From SIG603 sp964370775 (GTDB taxonomy: Bacteria > Bacillota > Clostridia > Oscillospirales > Acutalibacteraceae), in the NCBI GenBank assembly GCA_964370775.1, contig CAYJKT010000013.1, positions 8,484 through 72,483 of the forward strand: DNA of 64,000 nucleotides, given 5' to 3'. Both the position numbers and the translations under genes were made by a program. The notes beneath the pieces were generated by a model. It was given only the letters and a program-made list of their open reading frames with translations. It was not told the origin of the DNA and searched no databases. This document shows, piece by piece, positions 7,519 through 15,467 of the stretch; the stretch's first letter is position 1, and each line of letters opens with the position of its first letter.

Positions 7519-8781
7519 TTATAAATTTAATTTTTTTCTTAATATAGTTCTGGCTTCTCCGGCTAAAAACATAGACCCACAAATAATGCTAGGTGAGGTA
7601 TCTTCAATAATCTCGTCAATAAGTTTCTCTAAATTATACGAAAAACTCACGTTATCGTGGATAGTTTCAGCGTATATTTTTAGGTTTTTGGGGTCTTCTG
7701 CCCTTGGACAATCGATATTTATAAATGTTATTTTAGAAAAAAGAGGGGATAAAATATCGATATAACTTTTGCTATCTTTATCACACATTATGCCGATAAC
7801 AGCATGTATTTTTTCATTTTTAAGGTGTTTTTCCACCAGTTTTTTTAATGCAATAGCACCGCCCTCGTTGTGGCCACCGTCTAAAATCAACACAGGATTT
7901 TCACGCACAAGCTCTGTTCTTGCAGATATTTTTGCATTTGATACACCAGAGATTACAGCCTCTTTAGATATGCGATATCCTAGGTTTTGCAAGGTTTCTA
8001 CGGCTTTTAACGCTGTAATAGTGTTAAAAATTTGGTGCTCGCCAGAAAAAGGTATCCTTATTACATCTTCTTTATATCGTATCGTGCTTCCAAGTAAATT
8101 TTCGCTTATAAGTTCATATTCTGATTTTGGAATATGCAAGTTAGAGTTCATAGTATTACAAATGTTGCTAACCACATCAAAGGTAGATTTTTCTTGAATA
8201 GGATACAGCACAGTGGGTATATCTTTCTTGATTATTCCGCCTTTTTCGCATGCAATTTTTGCTATATCACTACCCAAAACTGCCACATGGTCTAGCGAAA
8301 TGGACATAATCACGGACACTAAAGTGTTATCGATAATATTAGTCGCGTCAAATCTGCCGCCTAAGCCAACTTCCAACACCACAACATCGCACTGCATCTT
8401 GCAAAACCATTTCATAGCAATTGCAGTTATAAACTCAAACTGGTTCAAATTATCTATTTTATCAGCAAAAGGAATGACTTCCTCTGTGATTTTTACAAGC
8501 TCTTCTTTGCTTATCATCTCAGAATTTATCCTGAAACGCTCTCTAAAATCCTCTACAAAAGGAGAAGAAAACAGTGCTGTATTAAAATTACTCTCAATCA
8601 TAATTTGACTGATTATGGTTGAACATGTTCCTTTTCCGTTAGTTCCAGCCACGTGAACAAACTTTAATTTATCCTGTGGATTGCCCAAATAATCAAGCAG
8701 TAAGCGTATTCTTTCAAGCGAGGGAACATTTGAAAAAGGCTTTACCGAAAAAATATAGTTAAGTGTCTCTTGATATGTCAT
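7519..8781 (-). CDS. folC: Folylpolyglutamate synthase / dihydrofolate synthase
   Basis: A 420-residue Mur-ligase-family enzyme that adds glutamate to folates. The ATP-binding loop AGTNGKGT lies at residues 45-52. Other family features are LFSSPFVEDFRERFRIN, EVGLGGRFDATNII, SLDHVAVLG, and the C-terminal domain motif LILDGGHNEGGA. Length is normal for the family. It stands alone, with its own terminator and an AT-rich 457-base gap upstream. Which of the two activities dominates cannot be read from sequence. Confidence 0.92.
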   Translation of the reverse strand: MTYQETLNYIFSVKPFSNVPSLERIRLLLDYLGNPQDKLKFVHVAGTNGKGTCSTIISQIMIESNFNTALFSSPFVEDFRERFRINSEMISKEELVKITEEVIPFADKIDNLNQFEFITAIAMKWFCKMQCDVVVLEVGLGGRFDATNIIDNTLVSVIMSISLDHVAVLGSDIAKIACEKGGIIKKDIPTVLYPIQEKSTFDVVSNICNTMNSNLHIPKSEYELISENLLGSTIRYKEDVIRIPFSGEHQIFNTITALKAVETLQNLGYRISKEAVISGVSNAKISARTELVRENPVLILDGGHNEGGAIALKKLVEKHLKNEKIHAVIGIMCDKDSKSYIDILSPLFSKITFINIDCPRAEDPKNLKIYAETIHDNVSFSYNLEKLIDEIIEDTSPSIICGSMFLAGEARTILRKKLNL

Positions 8782-9142
8782 TTTGTTATCCTTTTTAGCT
8801 TAATCGTTATTTTTTTTACATCATAAAAAAAGTATATGTATTAATTATAAAGCAATTTAAAAATAATGCAAGATAAATTGATAAAAAATACCGATTAATG
8901 CACAAAAATTAGACAAAATATAGTAAAAATATGCAATATTTTAGTTAGCGATAGTTAACTTATGTATAGAAATATTTGACTATTATTTGTGCTAAATATC
9001 TAAAAACAGTACAAAAATACTAGTTTTATGTGTGTTTTGATTTTATTTTAACATAAAAATTGGCGTTAAAATAATCGATAAAAATGATTTATTTTACTGT
9101 TAAAATTTAATTCTAAAAAAGAACAAAAAATATCGAATAATT

Positions 9143-9151
9143 TGTTATAAT
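9143..9151 (+). promoter_or_regulatory. Extended -10 promoter of the hydrogenase operon
   Basis: TGTTATAAT is a perfect extended -10 element about 90 bases before the NuoE-like gene; no good -35 accompanies it. The whole gap from 8782 to 9238 is very AT-rich, with no ORF, RNA gene or strong hairpin; it holds this promoter and presumably the folC promoter on the other strand. Confidence 0.5.
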
Positions 9152-9238
9152 TAATAAGCTGTAATAGAAATTTCTGTCTATAATCAGTTAGTAAAATTTC
9201 GAATAGAGCATAATTTCTAACAAACAGGAGGAAAAATA

Positions 9239-9736
9239 ATGCAAAAACGTATTAGTAGTCTACCGTTTAATGACACAAAAGAACAAAGAGAAGAATTGCT
9301 TAAAGCGCTAGAGAGCTTAAAAGGCGAAAGAGGCGCAGTAATGCCAGCATTACAAACCGCACAAGAGATTTATGGTTATTTACCTTACGAGGTTCAAAAA
9401 ACTATAGCTGATGAACTTGACGTGCCACTAGAAGAGGTTTATGGCGTTTCAACTTTCTACTCACAATTCTCACTAACACCTAACGGAAAATACCACATTA
9501 GCGTATGTCTTGGCACAGCGTGCTATGTTAAAGGCGCTGACAAAGTTTTCGACAAATTGTCTGAAAGACTTGGTATTAAATCCGAAGAATGTACAGCAGA
9601 TGGAAAATTCTCTTTAACTGCATGTCGTTGTATCGGTGCATGTGGTTTGGCACCAGTACTAACTATAAACGAGGAAGTTTATGGTCGTCTAACTGAAAAT
9701 GACGTAGACACAATTTTAGCTAAATATCAAGACTAA
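9239..9736 (+). CDS. hydC: NADH-dependent [FeFe] hydrogenase, NuoE-like [2Fe-2S] subunit
   Basis: A 165-residue thioredoxin-like ferredoxin subunit of the HydC/HndA/NuoE family. Cluster ligands are Cys90 and Cys95 (CLGTAC) and Cys131 and Cys135 (CIGAC). The N-terminal helical part (KGERGAVMPALQTAQEIYGYLP, then VYGVSTFYSQF) is typical. It passes electrons between the NuoF-like flavin subunit and the hydrogenase. AGGAGG precedes the ATG. Its stop shares one base with the start of the HATPase gene. Confidence 0.93.
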   Translation: MQKRISSLPFNDTKEQREELLKALESLKGERGAVMPALQTAQEIYGYLPYEVQKTIADELDVPLEEVYGVSTFYSQFSLTPNGKYHISVCLGTACYVKGADKVFDKLSERLGIKSEECTADGKFSLTACRCIGACGLAPVLTINEEVYGRLTENDVDTILAKYQD

Positions 9737-10293
9737 TGAGAGAGTTGTCTTTGAATGTAATGGACGTTGTTCAGAATTCCATTAGTGCAAAAGCCAGTGA
9801 GATAGAGATAGATGTTTTTGAAAACATAGACGATAAAACGCTATCTATTTCGATAAATGACAACGGCAAAGGAATGGATGAACAAAGTGTAAAAAATGTG
9901 GTAGACCCATTTTTTACAAGCAGAACAACCAGAAAAGTAGGGCTTGGTGTGCCACTTTTTAAAATGGCGGCAGAGATGACCGGCGGTAGTTTTAACATTA
10001 GCTCCGAAGTTGGTGTTGGAACAAGACTACAAGCAAATTTTATTACATCGCATATAGACATGACTCCACTGGGAGATATAAACGCTACTGTGCTACCTTT
10101 AGTTACGGGAAATAAGGATATTGAATTTTTATATACATATTCTAAAATTAAAGGCGGGGAGAAAAAATCCTTTTCACTAGACACGAGAGAGATTAAAACT
10201 GTTCTTGGAGATGGTGTAGAGATTGACTTACCTGATGTGGTAGTGTGGCTAAAAGAATATTTAGAAGAAAATCAAAAAGAGATAGATACTTAA
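9736..10293 (+). CDS. GHKL ATPase-domain protein in hydrogenase operon
   Basis: A 185-residue protein made almost entirely of a histidine-kinase-like ATP-binding domain. The N-box is in LNVMDVVQNSISA, G1 is DNGKGM, the F-box is VDPFFTSR and G2 is VGLGVPLF. There is no dimerisation/phosphoacceptor histidine domain, sensor or membrane segment, so it cannot be an ordinary sensor kinase. Residues after about 115 are unassigned. Such ATP-binding proteins recur in clostridial hydrogenase operons; the role is unknown and could be regulatory or an assembly ATPase. It overlaps the preceding stop (TAATG), indicating tight coupling. Confidence 0.8.
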   Translation: MRELSLNVMDVVQNSISAKASEIEIDVFENIDDKTLSISINDNGKGMDEQSVKNVVDPFFTSRTTRKVGLGVPLFKMAAEMTGGSFNISSEVGVGTRLQANFITSHIDMTPLGDINATVLPLVTGNKDIEFLYTYSKIKGGEKKSFSLDTREIKTVLGDGVEIDLPDVVVWLKEYLEENQKEIDT

Positions 10294-10310
10294 AATAAGG
10301 AGGCGTTTTA

Positions 10311-10682
10311 ATGAAATCTTTAGCAGAACTAAAAGCTATAAGAGATAAAGCTCAAGCAAGTGTAACTCTAAGAAGTGAAAACGTTGCACAAAAAAGAGTA
10401 TTAGTTGGTATGGCAACATGTGGTATTGCAGCAGGTGCAAGACCTGTTTTAAATACAATGGTTGAAGAAGTAGCAAAAAGAGGTTTAGGCGATGTTATGG
10501 TAACACAAACAGGTTGTATTGGTATTTGCCAATATGAGCCAGTTGTTGAGGTAGTAGACGCAGACGGCACAAAAACTACTTATGTTAAAATGACAGAAGA
10601 AAAAGCTCGTAGAGTGGTAAATGACCACCTAGTTAATAATAATGTAGTTGCAGAATACACAATCGGCACTATTGAAAAATAA
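10311..10682 (+). CDS. hndB: HndB-like thioredoxin-fold ferredoxin subunit
   Basis: A 123-residue thioredoxin-like [2Fe-2S] ferredoxin-family protein like HndB of NADP-reducing hydrogenase. Conserved stretches are GMATCGIAAGARPVL and VTQTGCIGICQYEPVVEV. Only three cysteines are in the expected places (37, 69, 73); the fourth ligand of NuoE-type proteins is replaced within CGIAAG, so cluster binding is uncertain. AGGAGG precedes the ATG. It lies between the HATPase and the NuoF-like gene, as in many clostridial operons. Confidence 0.85.
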   Translation: MKSLAELKAIRDKAQASVTLRSENVAQKRVLVGMATCGIAAGARPVLNTMVEEVAKRGLGDVMVTQTGCIGICQYEPVVEVVDADGTKTTYVKMTEEKARRVVNDHLVNNNVVAEYTIGTIEK

Positions 10683-10699
10683 GAAGGGAGAGAATATTA

Positions 10700-12490
10700 A
10701 TGTTTCGTTCCAATGTATTGGTATGTGGCGGTACAGGATGTACATCTTCAAACAGCGAAAAAATTATCGAATGTTTAGAGTCTGAGATTAAAGCTCAAGG
10801 TTTAGACAAAGAAGTTAACGTTGTTAGAACAGGATGTTTTGGTCTATGTGCTTTAGGCCCAATTATGATAGTTTACCCAGAAGGTGCTTTCTATAGCATG
10901 GTTACTCCAGAAGATGTTCCAGAAATCGTGGAGGAGCACTTACTAAAAGGACGTATAGTTCAAAGACTTTTATATAAAGAGACAATCGTAGATGAAAATA
11001 CTACAAAATCTCTAAATGAGACTACTTTCTATGCAAAACAAATGCGTATTGCATTAAGAAACTGTGGTGTTATTAACCCAGACGAAATCGACGAGTATAT
11101 CGCTTTAGACGGCTACGCAGCTTTAGGTAAAGTTTTAACAGAAATGTCAAGACCTGAACTAATTCAATTAATGCTAGATTCCGGCTTAAGAGGTAGAGGT
11201 GGCGCAGGTTTCCCAACTGGTTTAAAATGGAAATTTGCTTCTTCTTATGAAGATGACCAAAAATATGTATGTTGTAATGCTGACGAGGGTGACCCTGGTG
11301 CGTTCATGGATAGATCTATCCTAGAGGGCGACCCACATGCACTTATCGAGGCTATGGCTATTGCTGGTTACGCAATTGGCGCAGACAAAGGTTATATCTA
11401 TGTTCGTGCTGAGTACCCAATCGCTGTTACAAGACTACAAAACGCTATAAAAGTTGCTAGAGAATATGGTTTACTAGGTAAAGATATTTTCAGCACAGGA
11501 TTTAACTTCGACCTAGAACTAAGACTAGGTGCTGGTGCGTTCGTATGTGGTGAAGAAACATCACTTATGACATCTATCGAAGGTAAACGTGGTGAGCCAA
11601 GATGTCGTCCTCCTTTCCCAGCTGAAAAAGGTCTATTTGGCAAACCTACAACACTTAACAATGTTGAAACTTATGCTAACATTCCACAAATCGTACTTAA
11701 TGGTGCTGAGTGGTTTAAATCTATTGGTACAGAAAAATCTGCTGGTACAAAAGTTTTCGCTCTTGGCGGTAAAATTGTAAACACAGGTCTTGTTGAAGTT
11801 CCAATGGGTACTACATTAAGAGAAGTTATTGAAGAAATCGGTGGCGGTATTCCAGACGGCCGTAAATTTAAAGCTGCTCAAACAGGTGGTCCATCAGGTG
11901 GTTGTATCCCAGCTCACTTAATCGACACACCAATCGATTACGATAACCTTTTAGCTATCGGCTCTATGATGGGTTCTGGTGGTCTAATTGTTATGGACGA
12001 TACAAACTGTATGGTTGACATCGCTAAATTCTTCCTAGAATTTACAGTTGACGAGAGCTGTGGTAAATGTACTCCTTGCCGTATCGGTACAAAACGTCTA
12101 TACGAAATGCTAGAGAAAATTACTAACGGTAATGGTACTTTAGAAGATTTAGATAAAATGGAAGAGCTTTGCTACTACATAAAAGAAAACTCACTATGTG
12201 GTCTAGGTCAAACTGCTCCAAACCCAGTTTTATCTACTCTAAGATACTTTAAAGATGAGTATGTTGCTCACGTTACAGAGAAAAAATGCCCAGCTGGTGC
12301 ATGTAAAGCTCTTACAAATTACTTTATTGTTGAAGAAGCATGTAAAGGTTGTACTTTATGTTCAAGAGTATGCCCTGTTGGTGCTATTGCTGGTACAGTT
12401 AAACAACCACACGTTATTGATTTAAGCAAATGTGTGAAATGTGGCGCTTGTATGGAAAAATGCAAATTCAACGCTATTGTTAAAAGATAA
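10700..12490 (+). CDS. hydB: NADH-dependent [FeFe] hydrogenase, NuoF-like flavin subunit
   Basis: A 596-residue flavin subunit (HydB/HndC type) where NAD(H) reacts and, in bifurcating enzymes, where electrons divide. Domains in order: an N-terminal thioredoxin-like [2Fe-2S] domain (Cys9, 14, 46, 50); the NADH/FMN domain with GLRGRGGAGFPTG and CNADEGDPGAFMDR; an SLBB domain; a NuoF-type [4Fe-4S] site in CGKCTPCRIGTKR; and a C-terminal two-cluster ferredoxin domain (CKGCTLCSRVC and CVKCGACMEKC). The extra ferredoxin domain distinguishes it from complex I NuoF. Bifurcation is inferred from subunit composition, not shown. Confidence 0.94.
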   Translation: MFRSNVLVCGGTGCTSSNSEKIIECLESEIKAQGLDKEVNVVRTGCFGLCALGPIMIVYPEGAFYSMVTPEDVPEIVEEHLLKGRIVQRLLYKETIVDENTTKSLNETTFYAKQMRIALRNCGVINPDEIDEYIALDGYAALGKVLTEMSRPELIQLMLDSGLRGRGGAGFPTGLKWKFASSYEDDQKYVCCNADEGDPGAFMDRSILEGDPHALIEAMAIAGYAIGADKGYIYVRAEYPIAVTRLQNAIKVAREYGLLGKDIFSTGFNFDLELRLGAGAFVCGEETSLMTSIEGKRGEPRCRPPFPAEKGLFGKPTTLNNVETYANIPQIVLNGAEWFKSIGTEKSAGTKVFALGGKIVNTGLVEVPMGTTLREVIEEIGGGIPDGRKFKAAQTGGPSGGCIPAHLIDTPIDYDNLLAIGSMMGSGGLIVMDDTNCMVDIAKFFLEFTVDESCGKCTPCRIGTKRLYEMLEKITNGNGTLEDLDKMEELCYYIKENSLCGLGQTAPNPVLSTLRYFKDEYVAHVTEKKCPAGACKALTNYFIVEEACKGCTLCSRVCPVGAIAGTVKQPHVIDLSKCVKCGACMEKCKFNAIVKR

Positions 12491-12508
12491 GAGAGGAGGA
12501 TAAGAATA

Positions 12509-14242
12509 ATGGTTAATATTAAAATTAATGGCTTAGACTGCCAAGTTAAAGCAGGTTCAACTGTTTTAGAGGCAGCTAGAGAAGCTCATATAGATATACC
12601 AACACTTTGCTACCTAAAAGACGTAAACGAAATAGGTGCATGTCGTATGTGTATGGTAGAGATTAAAGGTGCTAGAACTTTGGTTGCAGCATGTGTGCAC
12701 CCAGTTACTGAGGGTATGGAGATTTTCACTAATACTCCTAAAGTTCAAAGCTCTAGAAAAAACACATTAGAAATGTTACTTTCTATTCATGATAAAAAAT
12801 GTCTTTCTTGTTCAAGAAACCAAAACTGTGAGCTTCAAGAGCTTTGCAGTGAGATGGGTGTTGAGGACGAAAATTACTGGAGTGGTGCAATGCCAGCTGG
12901 TGACAAAGATAACTCAACTCTTTACCTTGAGAGAGATAACTCAAAATGTATCCTTTGCCGTCGTTGCGTAGCTGCTTGTAGACATCAATATGTTGGTGTT
13001 ATCGGTAGCAACAACAGAGGTTTCGACACAAGCATTGGTTGTGCTTTTGAGAGAGATTTAGCTGAGTCTCCTTGTGTTGCTTGTGGTCAATGTATCAACG
13101 TTTGCCCAACAGGTGCATTAAAAGAGAGAGATAGCTTTGATGACGTTTTCGCAGCAATTGCTGACCCTGACAAATATGTTGTTGTTCAAACAGCTCCATC
13201 TGTTAGAGCAGGTCTTGGTGAGGAATTCGGTTTACCAATCGGTACTAATGTAGAGGGCAAAATGGCTGCTGCATTAAGAAGACTTGGTTTTGATAAAGTT
13301 TTCGATACAGACTTCGGTGCTGATATGACAATCATGGAAGAAGCTACAGAGTTCTTACACAGAGTTCAAAACGGTGGCAAACTTCCAATCATCACTTCAT
13401 GTTCTCCTGGTTGGGTTAAGTTCTGCGAACATTACCACCCAGACATGATTGAGAACCTAAGTTCTTGTAAATCACCTCAACAAATGACAGGTGCATTGTT
13501 AAAAACTTGGTATGCTGAGAAAGAGGGCATTGACCCTGCGAAAATCGTTTCTGTTTCAGTTATGCCTTGTATCGCTAAAAAGTTCGAAATTAAACGTGAT
13601 GACCAAAGTGCAGCTGGCATGCCAGACGTAGACTACAGTATCACAACAAGAGAACTTGCTAGAATGATAAAAAGAGCTAAAATCAACTTTGTTAACCTAC
13701 CAGACGAGAAATTCGACCCAGCAATGGGAGAATCTACTGGTGCTGCTGTTATCTTTGGTGCTACTGGTGGTGTTATGGAAGCTGCTCTAAGAACAGCTGC
13801 TGACGTGCTAACAGGCGAAGATTTAGCAGAAATCGATTACTACAAAGTTCGTGGTACAGATGGTATTAAAGAATCTGTTTACAACATTGCTGGTATTGAG
13901 GTTAAAGTTGCAGTTGTTAACGGTTTAGAGAATGCTGATAAAGTTCTTAAACAAGTTAAGAGTGGCGAAAAAGAGTATCACATTATTGAGATTATGTGTT
14001 GCCCAGGCGGTTGCGTAAACGGTGGTGGACAACCAATCCAAAGTGCTACAATTAGAAGCCTATATGATATCAAAACTCTAAGAGCGTCTGCTCTATATAA
14101 CCAAGATAAAGCTATGGGCTTACGTAAGAGCCATAAAAACCCACTTGTTCAAAAATGCTATGACGAGTTCCTAGGTGGTAAACCTGGTAGCCATAAAGCA
14201 CATGACATTTTACATACATCTTATGTAGCAAGAGGCAAATAA
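12509..14242 (+). CDS. hydA: [FeFe] hydrogenase catalytic subunit
   Basis: A 577-residue group A hydrogenase that makes or consumes H2. Domains in order: plant-type [2Fe-2S] (Cys34, 45, 48, 62); His-ligated [4Fe-4S] (His94, Cys98, 101, 107); two [4Fe-4S] clusters (CILCRRCVAAC and CVACGQCINVC); then the H-cluster with L1 TSCSPGWVKF, L2 MPCIAKKFEI and L3 EIMCCPGGCVNGGGQP. All ligands are intact. Last gene of the operon, followed by a strong terminator. The HydEFG maturases are not in the window. Confidence 0.96.
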   Translation: MVNIKINGLDCQVKAGSTVLEAAREAHIDIPTLCYLKDVNEIGACRMCMVEIKGARTLVAACVHPVTEGMEIFTNTPKVQSSRKNTLEMLLSIHDKKCLSCSRNQNCELQELCSEMGVEDENYWSGAMPAGDKDNSTLYLERDNSKCILCRRCVAACRHQYVGVIGSNNRGFDTSIGCAFERDLAESPCVACGQCINVCPTGALKERDSFDDVFAAIADPDKYVVVQTAPSVRAGLGEEFGLPIGTNVEGKMAAALRRLGFDKVFDTDFGADMTIMEEATEFLHRVQNGGKLPIITSCSPGWVKFCEHYHPDMIENLSSCKSPQQMTGALLKTWYAEKEGIDPAKIVSVSVMPCIAKKFEIKRDDQSAAGMPDVDYSITTRELARMIKRAKINFVNLPDEKFDPAMGESTGAAVIFGATGGVMEAALRTAADVLTGEDLAEIDYYKVRGTDGIKESVYNIAGIEVKVAVVNGLENADKVLKQVKSGEKEYHIIEIMCCPGGCVNGGGQPIQSATIRSLYDIKTLRASALYNQDKAMGLRKSHKNPLVQKCYDEFLGGKPGSHKAHDILHTSYVARGK

Positions 14243-14247
14243 TATTT

Positions 14248-14276
14248 CAGGGAGCAGTAATGCTCCCTGTTTTTTA
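14248..14276 (+). terminator. Terminator of the hydrogenase operon
   Basis: CAGGGAGCA pairs with TGCTCCCTG around a GTAA tetraloop and is followed by TTTTTT. It begins six bases after hydA. Confidence 0.93.
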
Positions 14277-14314
14277 TAAAATATACAAGATTAATTTTGA
14301 CTTATAGTTTTATA

Positions 14315-14343
14315 TTGTATTTGAAATTTAATTGATGTATAAT
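14315..14343 (+). promoter_or_regulatory. Candidate promoter of the RAYT-GNAT gene
   Basis: TTGTAT (14315) and TATAAT (14338) are separated by 17 bp, about 100 bases before the start codon. Confidence 0.4.
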
Positions 14344-14440
14344 AGAAAAAAATTAGTTTACAATTTGACGATTAAAGAATATCATAAAAATTGTATGTGT
14401 AATTCTTGTAAATGGTAGTTATAGTTTGCGAGGTGATGAT

Positions 14441-15205
14441 ATGCCGTTGCCAAAACGAAAATCTATTAGATTAAAAGATTATGATTATTCAAAAAATGGT
14501 GCGTACTTTGTGACGATATGTACCCATAATCGCAAATGTTTGTTCGGAGATATTGTTGTAGGGCAAGGGCTCTGTTCTTGCCGTTTGTCACAAATTGGAA
14601 ATATTGTAACGGAAGAAACAGATGTGGTATTTATACGTTATCCAACTATAACAATTTCAAATTATGTCATCATGCCAAATCATATACATTTGATAATTGA
14701 AATAGAAGGGCAAGAGCAGAGCCATTGCCCTACAATTGGCATTACTATAATGGGGGAAACTTTGATGAAAGACAGTATTATAATTCGAGAAGAACGTATA
14801 TCTTCAAATGAGTATATAGATTTTTTAAAGAGAACTGACTTAGGCTCACAATACCCTAAGGAGCGTTTTAACGAAAGAATAGATAAACTTGTAAATAACG
14901 TGCAACTAAGTCTTGTTGCAAGAAATAAAGACGAGTTAATTGTCGGCGTTTTATTTGCTTTAACAGACTATGCTTACTGGCTTTATATCACTGATTTAGG
15001 TGTAGACAGAAGCTACGAAAGGCAAGGTATCGGAAAACTACTTGTGCAAACAGCCCACGAAAAAGCTGGTGGCGAAGCGGACATAGCTGTTTATTTAATA
15101 GCAAATCAAAACGCAATTACATTTTATGAAAAACTCGGAATGAAAAAATCTACATCGGTAATGAGGTACAACAAAGTAGAATGGACTGAATTTACAGTGT
15201 GTTAA
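14441..15205 (+). CDS. REP-associated transposase (RAYT) remnant fused in frame to a GNAT acetyltransferase
   Basis: A 254-residue chimera. Residues 1-100 are the N-terminal part of an IS200-like/RAYT Y1 transposase: PKRKSIRLKDYDYSKNGAYF, VTICTHNRKCLFG, and the metal-binding HUH motif in MPNHIHLII (His81, His83). The later region that carries the catalytic tyrosine is missing. Residues 109-254 form a complete GNAT N-acetyltransferase with acetyl-CoA loop RQGIGK and the terminal AITFYEKLGMKK motif. An ATG at 14765 with GGGGGA seven bases upstream could start the GNAT alone (146 aa), so it may be an intact gene into which a decaying RAYT has run. The start at 14441 follows AGGTGA. Two REP-like palindromes lie within the RAYT part. 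The GNAT substrate is unknown. Confidence 0.75.
   Translation: MPLPKRKSIRLKDYDYSKNGAYFVTICTHNRKCLFGDIVVGQGLCSCRLSQIGNIVTEETDVVFIRYPTITISNYVIMPNHIHLIIEIEGQEQSHCPTIGITIMGETLMKDSIIIREERISSNEYIDFLKRTDLGSQYPKERFNERIDKLVNNVQLSLVARNKDELIVGVLFALTDYAYWLYITDLGVDRSYERQGIGKLLVQTAHEKAGGEADIAVYLIANQNAITFYEKLGMKKSTSVMRYNKVEWTEFTVC
14558..14733. repeat. Inverted pair of REP-like palindromes inside the RAYT coding region
   Basis: The left copy has GTAG at 14558-14561, then GGCAAGGGC, loop TCT and GTTCTTGCC to 14582. The right copy lies on the other strand at 14709-14733, ending in CTAC; its complement reads GTAG then GGCAATGGC, TCT, GCTCTTGCC. The two differ at three stem positions. They face each other with GTAG feet outward, about 125 bp apart, and encode residues about 40-48 and 90-98 of the fusion protein. 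The right copy falls just before the RAYT/GNAT junction. Confidence 0.75.
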
Positions 15206-15248
15206 AGTGTCTATATGCATTATAAACATTTGACATGTATGAAAAACC

Positions 15249-15377
15249 GTAGGGGTGGATTCCATATCCACCCGTATAATAGATGTAATATTTGCAAAAA
15301 TGATTAAATTAAATCATGCCAAACCAATTACACACAATTATTGCCCTAAATCGGTCGGATATGGAATCCGACCCTAC
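15249..15377. repeat. Inverted pair of REP-like palindromes (BIME-like)
   Basis: Left copy: GTAG at 15249, stem GGGTGGAT/ATCCACCC with loop TCCAT, to 15273. Right copy on the other strand, 15353-15377, ending CTAC; its complement has stem GGTCGGAT/ATCCGACC and the same TCCAT loop. Both differences (stem positions 3 and 4) are matched on the partner strand, i.e. compensatory changes. About 80 bp of AT-rich DNA separates them. It lies just downstream of the RAYT-GNAT gene. Confidence 0.8.
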
Positions 15378-15411
15378 GTTATCGCAAATTCCCACAAAAA
15401 ATAGATTATAA

Positions 15412-15454
15412 AAACCGAAAAGCGTAACATGTATTTTGTTATGCTTTTCGGTTT
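15412..15454. terminator. Bidirectional terminator between RAYT-GNAT gene and uronate operon
   Basis: AAACCGAAAAGC (15412-15423) pairs with GCTTTTCGGTTT (15443-15454), extended inward by five more pairs to a 17-bp stem. T-rich tracts lie on both sides. It serves the convergent genes, most clearly the minus-strand uronidase gene that ends at 15468. Confidence 0.85.
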
Positions 15455-15467
15455 ATTTAATGCTTAA

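Noticed and set aside
9143..9158. Possible Rex operator (TTGTTA and TAATAA) at the hydrogenase promoter
   Set aside because: The half-sites are four bases apart instead of six and one is imperfect; the bases are better explained by the extended -10 element.
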